NCBI GenBank assembly: GCA_964506245.1
Contig: CAZDKK010000005.1
Coordinates: forward strand, 65,610 to 129,609
Source: CAZDKK01 sp964506245
GTDB lineage: Bacteria; Eisenbacteria; RBG-16-71-46; CAIMUX01; WJJG01
DNA length: 64,000 nt
Direction of reading: 5' to 3'
Part shown: one piece after another, positions 43,313-52,100 of the stretch
Layout: every line of letters starts with the position of its first letter
Position numbering within the stretch: the stretch's first letter is position 1
Program-made: the position numbers and the translations under genes
Notes under the pieces: model-generated
The model's database searches: none
What the model was told of the DNA's origin: nothing
The model's input: the letters and a program-made list of their open reading frames with translations, nothing else

Positions 43313-43579
43313 TCAGGAGGCCTGCCGATCCCTGCGCCCGACCGTCAGGGGGTTGAACCCGTGGCTGATGGAGAAGGATTGGACCTCCGATGGCGGGTTG
43401 CGCAGGAACAGCCTGTGGTGCAGCAGCTCGATGGATAGCTGCGTGGGAACGTCGAAGGCCGTGCCCGACCAGATCTCGCAGCGCCAGTCGTCGCGTTCGG
43501 TCCCCATGGCCTCCGGCGCCAGGAGCAATCCGGCCAGCAGCCCGGCAAAGGCCACCCGACTCGAGAGGTGAAACCCCAT
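43313..43579 (-). pseudogene. Truncated exported protein (N-terminal fragment)
   Basis: An 88-codon frame. A signal peptide (G-L-L-A-G-L-L-L-A-P-E-A-M-G) is followed by W-R-C-E-I-W-S-G-T-A-F-D-V-P-T-Q-L-S-I, which looks like the first strands of an outer-membrane barrel, and S-F-S-I-S-H-G-F-N. The frame stops after R-R-D-R-Q-A-S, far short of a barrel. It is either a truncated gene or a small exported protein. The family was not identified. Confidence 0.4.
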
Positions 43580-43655
43580 CGTCCGGCAGCGCCGTCCGGT
43601 GGCTCCGGCGGCGACCCTGCCGGACACCTACCGCCGGGCGCCGCTCGCCGACCGG

Positions 43656-43760
43656 TTACTGCCAGGAGAGGTCGTACGTCCCAGGCGCGAGAGTGCCGTC
43701 CATCAAGAGCCCCACGAGCCTCCCGACGACGGCACAGACTTCAAAGCTCACGTGATCCGA
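43656..43760 (-). pseudogene. Remnant of a FlgD-like C-terminal domain
   Basis: On the minus strand the codons before a TAA at 43656-43658 read F-E-V-C-A-V-V-G-R-L-V-G-L-L and L-A-P-G-T-Y-D-L-S-W-Q. This closely follows the V-x-D-x-x-G-R-x-V-x-x-L...G-x-H-x-x-x-W pattern of the FlgD-like domains found elsewhere in this window. No start codon or upstream domain remains, so it is the broken end of a lost secreted-protein gene. Confidence 0.4.
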
Positions 43761-43805
43761 CCTCTGGATCTCACAGGAGACTTCAGGTCCAGTGGGCGGT
43801 GGTGG

Positions 43806-44636
43806 TCAGTTGTTGGGATTGGGAGATCGTCGGCTACGAGATCGCCCGGAGATGGCGCACACGTTGAGCTTCGCCTGGAACACGGTCTTCACACGGATGC
43901 CGCGGCTGCGCAGGGTTTTGGACAACCTCTCCGACTGCGTCTTGAAGAAGGAATCCTTCAGAGCATCCAACAGGCCGTGGCGGGCATAGAAGCACTTCAC
44001 AGCCGAGGTGTAGTTCATCCGGTCAATGAGGACTCGGTCGGCGGCCTTGCTCAGGAGGGCGGCCAACCGTTCGGGGTTTCCCGGCAGGAGCGGACCGGCG
44101 AACGCGAACGTCGCCACGCCGGCAGCCTTGAATTCACGCAGGACTTCAATTCGCTCCGCGATCGGCGAGGCATGCGGCTCGAGGAGCCTGGCCATGGCCT
44201 CGTCCTCGGTCGCGATGGTGAAGCCGACTTCGGCACTGCGAAGCCTACGGATGAGGTCGAGGTCACGGCGGACGCGGGCCGACTTCGTCTGGATCACGAC
44301 CGGGAAGTCATGCCCGACCAGGATCTCGAGCATGCGGCGGGTCAACGCGTACCGACCTTCGAGCGGCTGGTAGGGGTCGCATACCGAGGCGATCCAGATC
44401 GACCCCCGCCTTGCCCTGACGATCTGCTTGGCCAGCAAAGCGGGGGCGTTGACCTTGACGTCGACGAACTCGCCCCAAGGTTCGCTGTGACCGCTGTACC
44501 GCCGCATGAAGAGCGCCGCGTAGCAGTAAACGCAGCCGATGCCACAGCCGGTGTACGGATTGACACAGTAGTCGTGGATCTTGGAGGGGTTGAGGATCGA
44601 CTTGGCCTCGATCTCGCGGACAACGGGTCGGCTCAT
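43806..44636 (-). CDS. Radical SAM protein of the SplB/PA0069-like group
   Basis: A 276-residue protein with the radical SAM cluster site C-G-I-G-C-V-Y-C-Y (CX3CX2C) near residues 31-39, preceded by N-P-Y-T-G. Further family features are S-V-C-D-P-Y-Q-P-L-E and V-V-I-Q-T-K-S. This resembles stand-alone proteins related to spore photoproduct lyase, which bind [4Fe-4S] and cleave S-adenosylmethionine. Their substrate is usually unknown, and true photoproduct repair is unlikely without the lyase-specific C-terminal Cys. A further Cys (V-K-C-F-Y-A) lies near 214. Cytoplasmic single gene. Confidence 0.82.
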   Translation of the reverse strand: MSRPVVREIEAKSILNPSKIHDYCVNPYTGCGIGCVYCYAALFMRRYSGHSEPWGEFVDVKVNAPALLAKQIVRARRGSIWIASVCDPYQPLEGRYALTRRMLEILVGHDFPVVIQTKSARVRRDLDLIRRLRSAEVGFTIATEDEAMARLLEPHASPIAERIEVLREFKAAGVATFAFAGPLLPGNPERLAALLSKAADRVLIDRMNYTSAVKCFYARHGLLDALKDSFFKTQSERLSKTLRSRGIRVKTVFQAKLNVCAISGRSRSRRSPNPNN

Positions 44637-44810
44637 ACCCCTATTCTACGCTGCCCCTCGTCATTCCTCATCACCGCAGCACCGAGGCACTGCCGCACGC
44701 CAATCGCTTGGGGGGGGCGTATCGGACACCGTATCCCTTGGGCCTGGACCGGGTGTAGGATTCCCTCAGCAGTGGAAGCACCGCCAAGCTGATCGAGAGG
44801 AGGATCAGGC

Positions 44811-45689
44811 ATGTGCCAGTTCTGCACCGAGCACGGCGAGGGGAAGAAGTGGTACCTCCAGATGAAGAACTACGCCGACGAGCTTCTTCACGCGGAATTG
44901 TCCCCGCGGCAACAGGAGGCTGTCCGAGCCAAGACACGTTCCGAGTGGATTGAGCGCTTCCTCGACTGTTACGAGAAGCCGGCCGCCACGGGCATTCCGA
45001 GATCTCTCGCCGAGGTTGGGATGGCGATCGCCGCGACCGCTGAGCTGCGCGGCTCCGCTGCGAGCGAGGAGGAGATTCTGGAGCAGCGGAAGATCACGCA
45101 CTTCGGGCAGGTGCTGCCCATCGAGGACGTGGAGAAGGTCATCGAACGGGCGGATTCGATCACGCGCATGCCCTGCGGCTGTCGCTTCCTGTCCACGGGC
45201 AAGACCAGAGCCCGGTACTGCTTCGGGTTAGGTGTCACAGCGTCGGGGGCCCTCAGGGACTTGCCGGACCGGTCCTCGTCCCTCGAGGTCCTCGCCAAGG
45301 AAGATGCCAAGCGCATGATCCGGGAGTTCGACCGGGAAGGACTGATCCACAGCGTCTGGACGGGCGTGACACCGTACCTGATCGGGATCTGCAACTGCGA
45401 CCGTGACTGCCTGGCCTACCGGGGATACATCGAAAACCGGGGCGTGCCGAGCTTCTTTCGGGCCGAGTACATCTGCCAGGTGGATGCGGACCTGTGCAGC
45501 GGCTGCAAGGAGTGCCTCAAGCAGTGCCAGTTCGGGGCGCAGTTCTACTCATCCCTATTGGGCAAGGTCTACATCGATCCAAGCCGCTGCTTCGGCTGCG
45601 GCGTCTGTCGCGCCGCCTGCCCGACCGACGCCATTCGGCTCGTGCCCAGAGAAGAGGAGCCGCGGGCCGCCGGGATCTGGCTGAAGTGA
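44811..45689 (+). CDS. Unusual two-cluster ferredoxin with long N-terminal Cys-bearing domain
   Basis: A 292-residue protein. It starts M-C-Q-F-C-T-E-H-G-E-G-K-K-W-Y-L and has a helical region (about 15-100), then P-C-G-C-R and C-N-C-D-R-D-C motifs (about 121 and 200). The C-terminus is a classical bacterial ferredoxin domain (about 225-275) with C-S-G-C-K-E-C-L-K-Q-C and C-F-G-C-G-V-C-R-A-A-C-P. The ferredoxin part binds two [4Fe-4S] clusters; the other cysteines could bind another cluster. There is no signal peptide, so it is a cytoplasmic electron-transfer protein. Related proteins are frequent in anaerobes, but the partner is unknown. GAGAGGAGG precedes the ATG. No redox enzyme lies next to it. 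Confidence 0.75.
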   Translation: MCQFCTEHGEGKKWYLQMKNYADELLHAELSPRQQEAVRAKTRSEWIERFLDCYEKPAATGIPRSLAEVGMAIAATAELRGSAASEEEILEQRKITHFGQVLPIEDVEKVIERADSITRMPCGCRFLSTGKTRARYCFGLGVTASGALRDLPDRSSSLEVLAKEDAKRMIREFDREGLIHSVWTGVTPYLIGICNCDRDCLAYRGYIENRGVPSFFRAEYICQVDADLCSGCKECLKQCQFGAQFYSSLLGKVYIDPSRCFGCGVCRAACPTDAIRLVPREEEPRAAGIWLK

Positions 45690-45717
45690 GGCCGAGGGGT
45701 TGCACGGCAGGTGCGGC

Positions 45718-48700
45718 TCAGGGGTTCCACTCCGGAACCTCGGCCCAGCCGGGGAACGGGCCGGCCTCGATCTTCCAACCGGTCTCGGAGGACGGATCGC
45801 GCACAGCGCGCAGGTTGGTCAGCGAGCGCAGCTTTGCCAGCAGCTCGTCGTGCGGCAGGGTGTGGAGCGGCGGCCGGGCGAGGTCCGGCATGGCCCACAA
45901 CCGGATCGTGCTGTCATCGCCGGTGGAAGCGATCCAGCGGCCATCGGGCGACACCACGACGGTCCACACCGGCCCCGTGTGGCCGAACAGGAGGCGCGGC
46001 TCCTCGCCGCTGATCGGTCCGACGCGGATGATGCCATCCTGGCCACCGGTCACGAGGATCGTGCCGGATGGATCGAGGGCGAACACCCCGAGCCGGTTGC
46101 CATGCGAGGTGATCTCCCGCGTCGCGCCCGAGGCAAGATCGAAGACCGAGAGCGTCGAGGTCTGACCGGCCTGGTCGGCCCCATCGAGGCGCACGATCGT
46201 CCGGGGGTCGCGGCTGGCAAGGAGCATGTAGCTGGTCTGCCACTCCTGCCGGCACGGTCGGAGCTGGAGACTTGTTCCGGTCGTGAGGTCCCACAGGCGC
46301 AGTCCGCCATCGCCATCCGTGACCAGGCGCCCGTCCGCGAGCCAGATAGGATGGACCAGGCCATCATCTGGACTACCGCGAGCGTAGCACCTCTCCTCGT
46401 CTGAAGGGCGGGGGTCGAAGGTGCGCTGGGACCCGGTGGCAATTTCCACAATCCGCAGTGAGGTCTCCTCGGGGTTTGTACTACCCTTGGCGACAACCGC
46501 AATGAACCTGCCGCTGGGATCCAGCCCGCCCCCGGCGCCGATCCATATCCACTCGCCCGACCGGCCCCTCAGTTCATGAGTCGCGACCGGAGATCCGTCG
46601 AGCGGCACCAAGAGGATCTTCCCCTCGGAGGGGTACACCGTCAAGGGCATGACCACGAAACGCCCCCTGGGATCCACATCGGTGAGGGAGCAGCCCACAA
46701 GGCCCTGCTGTGACCACAATACACGCATGGCCTCGCCGGCCGCATAGGGATCCAGCGTCCACAACCGCATGGTCCCCTCCTGGTCGGAGACCGAGACCAG
46801 GCGCCCGTCGAAGGTGAACGCCACAGACACATGCGGCTTCTGTCGGCCGACCACGATTGAGCGTGGGCCCGCCATGTTCCACAGGACGACCGGCGCGACG
46901 CAGACGCCCGCGAGCCATGCTCCGTCCGGGCTGAACTTGAACTGGTTGATATAGGTCAGCTCGCTGGCGAGCAAGGGCATCGGCTCCGCCGTGCGGGGAG
47001 CAGCCAGGTCGAAGAGATAGAGCGAGCGCGGCCCCATCGCTGTGTTCCCGGGGCCCGCGGCGAGATATCGCCCATTGGGGTCGAGGCCGAGGAGCCGGGC
47101 ATCCGCGGGGCTCTTGAGTGTGCGCGCCAGGCGGCCCAACGCCACGTCCCAGATGCGCACCTCGCCCTGGTCATCGCTGGTGACGAACCGGTCGCGCCAC
47201 GGCAGGACCGAGAGACGGACATCGCCTCGGTGGATTCCGAACTCCCGCGGCGGCGTACAAAGGGCATCGAGCCGCTGCTGCACGACCCGACCTTCCTGAA
47301 TCGAGGCGAGCCACGTCTCGCTTGGGTCAGGCCAATAGGTTACGGCGCCGTGCGGTTCCCAACGTCCGAGTACCTGCGCGGTCGAGTCGGCCAGGGAGAG
47401 CCGGCGCAAGAGGCACGAGCTCCGACCGGAAAGCGTGCTGGGATCAGGTGTATAGGTCAGCAGATGGTCGCCGAGGAAATCGAATCCCGTTTCTGCTGGG
47501 AGCTCCAGGGTGCGCTCGAGTCGCCCATCGGGGAGCGTTCGGATCTGCAGGACCGTGCGCGGCTGCGCTCCATAGTCCATGGTCACAAGCCGCCGGTTGT
47601 CCGAAGTCAGGCCCAGGACCGGCTCGTAGGCCCGACTGAGCTGGCGCTTGTCTCCCGTTTCCCGCTCGAAGAGAACGAGACCATCGGCACCACCGGCTGC
47701 CAGCCAGCGGCCGTCGGAACTCCACGCAGCGCTGTACGTGTTCCTCGGCGTCGGTAGGAAGAGCGCCGGCGGGCCCTGCCAGAGCGCCTCGACGGTGAAG
47801 TGCCTGGCAGATTCGTTGTCCGCGCGCTCGAGGCTGGCAATGGCGTAGGCCAGTGCCGCGTTGGGGTGATCTCCGAGACACAGCCGCCCGAGGGAGAGAA
47901 GGTTTGCCGCCTCCTGTTGGCGCGCCGCGGTCTCGGCACGACGGGTCTCCGCCACGCTCTTGCGCCACAGCAGCGAGAGGGCCAGCGTGGTTGCCAGCAG
48001 AATCGTCAGCGCGCTGGCGAACGCGACCCGCCTCCGCCGGCGTCGACGGCCCGCCAGCTCCGTCATCGCCCGACCGAAGGACTCCTCCACCGCGGAGAGG
48101 CCGCCGGGGTAGCGCTCCCGCCACACCTGAAACTCACGGAAGGTCGTTCCGGTCCACAGGAGATCGGCGGGCTTCCCTTTCTCATCCCACAGGCGCGCCA
48201 CCTGGCGAAGCTGATCCCGCAGCAGCGCACCGTCGGCATCTTGCGCCTGCCAGCGCACCAGCCGTGGCCAGCGTTGCAGCAGGCTCTCGTGCACGACCTC
48301 GATCCGGTGCTGCCGCTCCCCATCGGGCCCTTCGACCTCGAAGCTCGTCAGGAGCCGGGCGTCAACGAGGATCCTGAGAACCTCGCCGGCATCGCCACGC
48401 TGCTGCTCAGGGAAGACCGAAAGCAGCTCCCCGGAGTCGATCACGTACCGGGTCTGCTGGGCGGTGACGAGATTGCGGAAGAGCTCACGGACCGTCGGTT
48501 CGCGCTCGCTGCCGATCCGCTCGAGCGTTGCCTCTGCGTGCTGGGCCAGCGCGCCCGAAGCTTCTCCGAGGCGCTGATACGCTTCGCGCGTCAAGAGCCC
48601 CCGTCCTCGATCCCGGTTCTCCCACAGACGGGCCGCAGTGAAGGCGAGCATCGGCAGCGCTCCGCGTTCGCCCTCGATGGCCGCCAACATCTCGTCGGCC

Positions 48701-49503
48701 AGCAACTCGTCTTCGAACCGATAGCCGCAAAGCAGCGCGGGCTGCACGAGCGCCCGGCGCAGCGTGCCTCCCGCCGGCGGTCCGAGCGGCGTCAACTCCG
48801 AGAAGATCGGCGCCAATGCCGCGTACTCGTGGCAGCGGAAGAGGAAATCGTCGCGCAGGACCAGCAGCACATGCACGTCGGCTTCATCGGCCAGCCTTCC
48901 GAGCAGACTCGCGAAGCTGGCCTGGACCTCGGGCCGGCACAGCGTGAAGAGCTCCTCGAACTGATCGACCACGATCAGGGCCTGACCGCAACTCTGGCGC
49001 CAGCGGCCGGCTGTCTCGATCGCCTGCGTCGGGTCCTCGATGCGCAGGAGCTCTCCCAGGAGTTCGGGGTTCGCCTGTTGACCCGCCGCCAGCTCCGTTC
49101 CGAGGGCTTCCGCCAACGCCGCGAATGGCAATGCCCCCGGCCGGAACAGGATGTGCCGCCAGCCGTCCGGCTTGGCCGGCAGAAGCCCCGCCTGCAGGAA
49201 CGATGTCTTCCCGGCCCCCGACGGACCGATGATCGCCAGCAGGTTCGCCGCCGCGAGCTTCTTCCAGACCGCTTCCACTTCGAGTTCGCGGCCGAAAAAG
49301 AACTCGGCGTCCGCTTCCGTGAAGGAGGCGAGGCCCGGGTAGGGACGCTTCTCCTCCGCCCCCGCGATGCGCTGCGGCACCTCCTCCAGCGCCCGCAGGA
49401 GCTCGCCGGCTGAGGCATAGCGCTCCGACGCCTGCGCCGCGACCGCCCGCTCCAGCACGTGCCGCCAGGGGCTGGGGAACAGCTGCACCGGCTCTCGGCG
49501 CAC
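45718..49503 (-). CDS. nSTAND-type ATPase with WD40 propellers, 5'-truncated kinase fusion
   Basis: A 1261-residue frame. It opens with the very end of a Hanks kinase fold (L-E-R-A-V-A-A-Q-A-S-E-R-Y-A-S-A-G-E-L-L-R-A-L), then R-P-Y-P-G-L-A-S-F. A STAND NTPase follows (Walker A G-P-S-G-A-G-K-T at about 93-100, Walker B I-V-V-D-Q-F-E-E-L), then a transmembrane-like stretch (about 497-515) and WD40 repeats (about 570-1240). Intact relatives have a full N-terminal kinase. Here it is cut: an in-frame TAG lies three codons before the GTG at 49503, and transposase debris follows upstream. STAND-WD40 proteins act as signal-responsive or conflict/defence switches. Whether this version is active without its kinase is unknown. 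Confidence 0.8.
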   Translation of the reverse strand: MRREPVQLFPSPWRHVLERAVAAQASERYASAGELLRALEEVPQRIAGAEEKRPYPGLASFTEADAEFFFGRELEVEAVWKKLAAANLLAIIGPSGAGKTSFLQAGLLPAKPDGWRHILFRPGALPFAALAEALGTELAAGQQANPELLGELLRIEDPTQAIETAGRWRQSCGQALIVVDQFEELFTLCRPEVQASFASLLGRLADEADVHVLLVLRDDFLFRCHEYAALAPIFSELTPLGPPAGGTLRRALVQPALLCGYRFEDELLADEMLAAIEGERGALPMLAFTAARLWENRDRGRGLLTREAYQRLGEASGALAQHAEATLERIGSEREPTVRELFRNLVTAQQTRYVIDSGELLSVFPEQQRGDAGEVLRILVDARLLTSFEVEGPDGERQHRIEVVHESLLQRWPRLVRWQAQDADGALLRDQLRQVARLWDEKGKPADLLWTGTTFREFQVWRERYPGGLSAVEESFGRAMTELAGRRRRRRRVAFASALTILLATTLALSLLWRKSVAETRRAETAARQQEAANLLSLGRLCLGDHPNAALAYAIASLERADNESARHFTVEALWQGPPALFLPTPRNTYSAAWSSDGRWLAAGGADGLVLFERETGDKRQLSRAYEPVLGLTSDNRRLVTMDYGAQPRTVLQIRTLPDGRLERTLELPAETGFDFLGDHLLTYTPDPSTLSGRSSCLLRRLSLADSTAQVLGRWEPHGAVTYWPDPSETWLASIQEGRVVQQRLDALCTPPREFGIHRGDVRLSVLPWRDRFVTSDDQGEVRIWDVALGRLARTLKSPADARLLGLDPNGRYLAAGPGNTAMGPRSLYLFDLAAPRTAEPMPLLASELTYINQFKFSPDGAWLAGVCVAPVVLWNMAGPRSIVVGRQKPHVSVAFTFDGRLVSVSDQEGTMRLWTLDPYAAGEAMRVLWSQQGLVGCSLTDVDPRGRFVVMPLTVYPSEGKILLVPLDGSPVATHELRGRSGEWIWIGAGGGLDPSGRFIAVVAKGSTNPEETSLRIVEIATGSQRTFDPRPSDEERCYARGSPDDGLVHPIWLADGRLVTDGDGGLRLWDLTTGTSLQLRPCRQEWQTSYMLLASRDPRTIVRLDGADQAGQTSTLSVFDLASGATREITSHGNRLGVFALDPSGTILVTGGQDGIIRVGPISGEEPRLLFGHTGPVWTVVVSPDGRWIASTGDDSTIRLWAMPDLARPPLHTLPHDELLAKLRSLTNLRAVRDPSSETGWKIEAGPFPGWAEVPEWNP

Positions 49504-50123
49504 CTGTCCCTACCGAGAACCCGAATTTCCAGCCATCTCGCCAGTTGCCGTCGTCATGCCTCAGACTCCCCCGCTCGTCGCTCTGGCCGTCCAGGACGCA
49601 CACGTGGGAACGACCTCGGCCGATGTCTTCGATCTCACGCGCCGTCGTGGCCTTCGTCCATGCTCTGTTCCGATCCAGGGTCGCCATGCAGGCCGAGATC
49701 GTAGCACTCAGGCATCAGCTCTCCGTTTACCAGCGAACCTGCGCCCGGCCGAGACTGCGACCCGCGGGCCGTTTACTCTGGGCCTGGCTCGCGCGAGTCT
49801 GGGCCGGTTGGCAGGACGCCCTGGTCTCTGTGAAGCCGGAGACCGTATCACCGCGAGCGAGCCGCGGCCTGACCCCGAGGCGCTAAGCCTCCCATCCTGT
49901 CCTCGCGGTCCAGCGGCCGTGGCCTCTTCGTGGCGGACAGGCATCTGTCGACGCATCGGCGCGAAGGCGGGCAACTCCTCCATGGGATGCTGTAGTGATA
50001 TCGTTGCTGGACCTGCGCCGTTCGCCCGGGGGAACGCCCGAGCGGAGTGAAGATACGAGCGCCGTCTAACCAGAGAAATCGACGGGCACCTATCCGCGGT
50101 TCCACGCGCCGGAGGAAGGAACG
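49504..50123. other. Region of 620 nt with transposase debris
   Basis: Holds the transposase N-terminal remnant (49623-49862). The remaining 260 nt before the nitroreductase has open frames on both strands but no recognisable protein. Confidence 0.45.
49623..49862 (+). pseudogene. Third transposase remnant (N-terminal part)
   Basis: The frame reads M-Q-A-E-I-V-A-L-R-H-Q-L-S-V-Y-Q-R, then R-P-R-L-R-P-A-G-R-L-L-W-A-W-L-A-R-V-W and A-L-V-S-V-K-P-E-T-V. This is the typical start of long integrase-core transposases (E-I-x-x-L-R-H-Q-L...V-x-P-E-T-V). Homology ends abruptly after E-T-V, before the DNA-binding and DDE parts. It abuts the broken 5' end of the nSTAND gene, which points to an insertion/deletion event as the cause of that truncation. 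Confidence 0.7.
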
Positions 50124-50834
50124 ATGACGAAGCAGACGCGAAGGGGATTTCTGGGCCTGGGGGCCGGTATGGGCGCCGGGCTCGTGCTGAACAACCTGTC
50201 CACGGGCGCTGGTGCGCGCGCGGGCGAGGAGACGACGGTCGATGCCATGGGCCTTTTCGAGGCGGTGCGCACACGCCGCTCCGTCAGGAGGTTCAAACCG
50301 ACGCCGGTCCCCGACGAGCATCTCAGCGCCATCCTCGATGCGGCCCGCCTGGCCCCCACCTCGGGCAACCAGCAGCCATGGAAGTTTCTCGTCGTTCGCG
50401 ACCCCGAGAAGATCCGCGAGTTGAAGGAAGCGTGCGTCCGCTGGCGGCAGGAATACTTCCTGCAGCAGGAGAACCCCAATGCCACCGAGGAACAGCAGGC
50501 CGATAGGCGGCGGCGGTCAGTGGAGTACTACGATGCCTTCCTCGGCGCACCTGTCTGCGTGATCGTGCTCACCGACGACAACTCGCAGTGGCCCACGTAC
50601 AACCAGCACGATGGGCCCCTAGCCGTCGCCAACCTCATGCTGGCGGCCCGCGCCTTGGGATACGGGACCGTCTTCGCCACCGACTCGATCCCCGACCAGG
50701 TGACACGCGCGGTATTCCACATTCCGGAGAGCTACACGCGCGTCTGCCTGACCCCGGTCGGGGTCCCTGAGGTCTGGCCCGAGACGCCGCCCAAGAAGGC
50801 GCTCGAGGAATTCATCATCCGCGAGACGTTCTGA
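50124..50834 (+). CDS. Tat-exported nitroreductase-family oxidoreductase
   Basis: A 236-residue protein with a twin-arginine signal (T-R-R-G-F-L-G-L-G-A-G) up to about residue 34. A nitroreductase fold with FMN-binding features follows: R-R-S-V-R-R-F-K-P (phosphate-binding Arg residues), A-P-T-S-G-N-Q-Q-P-W-K-F and late G-V-P-E. FMN enzymes fold in the cytoplasm, which fits Tat export. The protein would act in the periplasm using an unknown electron donor. GGAGGAAGGA precedes the ATG. It is followed by a pirin gene in the same direction (163 nt gap). The physiological substrate is not known. Confidence 0.85.
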   Translation: MTKQTRRGFLGLGAGMGAGLVLNNLSTGAGARAGEETTVDAMGLFEAVRTRRSVRRFKPTPVPDEHLSAILDAARLAPTSGNQQPWKFLVVRDPEKIRELKEACVRWRQEYFLQQENPNATEEQQADRRRRSVEYYDAFLGAPVCVIVLTDDNSQWPTYNQHDGPLAVANLMLAARALGYGTVFATDSIPDQVTRAVFHIPESYTRVCLTPVGVPEVWPETPPKKALEEFIIRETF

Positions 50835-50997
50835 CCGGTGCATGACCGCGGCTTGTGGGCAACCGGGCCATGGGGCGCGCTGGCGCGCCTCTGCCTCCCG
50901 CGATGCACCGGGAACCGCCGATCCGAGGATGGGTATGCGGACGAAACAACCGCGCGTCCGGTATGACCGGATTGCCCCGTTCGGATTGGAGGTGAAT

Positions 50998-51882
50998 ATG
51001 CCCGCACTTCGAGCCGTCGAACGCGTCGTGCAGCCGCGCTTGGTCCTGGAAGGTGCCGGCGTGCGCCTGAAGCGCAGCTTCCCGCGGCGCGAACTGGACA
51101 ACCTCGATCCGTTTCTTCTGCTCGATCACTTCGGGTCGGACGACCCCGCGGACTACCTGGCCGGCTTTCCCATGCATCCCCACCGTGGGATCGAAACGGT
51201 CACATACATGCTCGCCGGCCGGGTCGAACATCGGGACAGTCTGGGCAACGCGGGCACCATCGGAGCCGGGGACGTGCAATGGATGACGGCGGGCAGCGGC
51301 ATCCTGCACGAGGAGATGCCGAAGCCGGTGGACGGTCGGATGGAGGGCTTCCAGCTCTGGGTCAGCCTGCCGGCCCGGCTCAAGATGAGTGAGCCGCGCT
51401 ACCGGGAGGTCCTCGCGGCAGACATCCCCACGGTGCGAGCCGGTGATGCCGAGATCCGCGTCATCGCGGGGCAGGTGAACAGAACGCGCGGGCCGGTGAC
51501 GGAAATCGCCGCAGACCCGATCTACTTCGATGTGCGCGTCGCTCCCGGTGCAGCCTTCCAGCACGCCCTGGATTCGAGCCACGCTGTCTGCGTCTATGTC
51601 TTCGACGGTGAGGGGACGTTCGGGGCGATGCCGTCGCCCGCCGGCGGCCCTGTCACCGCGCCCACCCTGATCGTGCTGGGCAGCGGCGACACCGTCGCGG
51701 CGCAGGCGGGGGCATCCGGCCTGCGATTCCTGCTGATGGCCGGGCTGCCCCTGCGCGAGCCGATCGCGCGTTACGGCCCCTTCGCGATGAACACGCAGGA
51801 GGAAATCGAGCAGGCCCTGGCCGACCTGCGCGACGGGACGTTCGTCAAGACGGGGCCGGCGGGCTCCGTCAGGGCGCGCTAG
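50998..51882 (+). CDS. Pirin-like bicupin protein
   Basis: A 294-residue protein with pirin motifs: D-P-F-L-L-L-D-H-F, G-F-P-M-H-P-H-R-G-I-E-T-V-T-Y (metal-binding His pair), G-D-V-Q-W-M-T-A-G-S-G-I-L-H-E-E (His and Glu ligands), and a C-terminal cupin with Q-H-A-L-D-S-S-H. Pirins bind iron and some act as quercetin dioxygenases or regulators; which applies here is unclear. The ATG at 50998 follows TTGGAGG at about 6 nt and fits family length. An upstream in-frame extension is not supported. Confidence 0.87.
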   Translation: MPALRAVERVVQPRLVLEGAGVRLKRSFPRRELDNLDPFLLLDHFGSDDPADYLAGFPMHPHRGIETVTYMLAGRVEHRDSLGNAGTIGAGDVQWMTAGSGILHEEMPKPVDGRMEGFQLWVSLPARLKMSEPRYREVLAADIPTVRAGDAEIRVIAGQVNRTRGPVTEIAADPIYFDVRVAPGAAFQHALDSSHAVCVYVFDGEGTFGAMPSPAGGPVTAPTLIVLGSGDTVAAQAGASGLRFLLMAGLPLREPIARYGPFAMNTQEEIEQALADLRDGTFVKTGPAGSVRAR

Positions 51883-51974
51883 CGGTCGCGCCGGGCGGGT
51901 GCATCAGGGTGGGCATCTCAGGCCCGCTGAGGATGCGGCATCCCAAGGGCGTGCCCCCGACCCTGTCGCCAGGG

Positions 51975-51980
51975 TATAAT
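51975..51980 (+). promoter_or_regulatory. Candidate -10 box (TATAAT)
   Basis: A perfect TATAAT after the pirin gene, 120 nt before the LamG-like gene at 52101, in GC-rich context. No obvious -35. Confidence 0.4.
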
Positions 51981-52100
51981 GAAGGCGGGCCCCGAAACCG
52001 GCTGGGTGCCGGCGGCGCGGCCGCGTCGGCCACCACGTGCCCCGCGAATGCGGTGTGCTTCTTGCGATGCGATTCCCCCTCTTTGTCAAGGAGACGTCTC

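Noticed and set aside
43806..44636. True spore photoproduct lyase
   Set aside because: The N-terminal region and the lyase-specific C-terminal Cys context are missing. Only the radical SAM core relation is supported.
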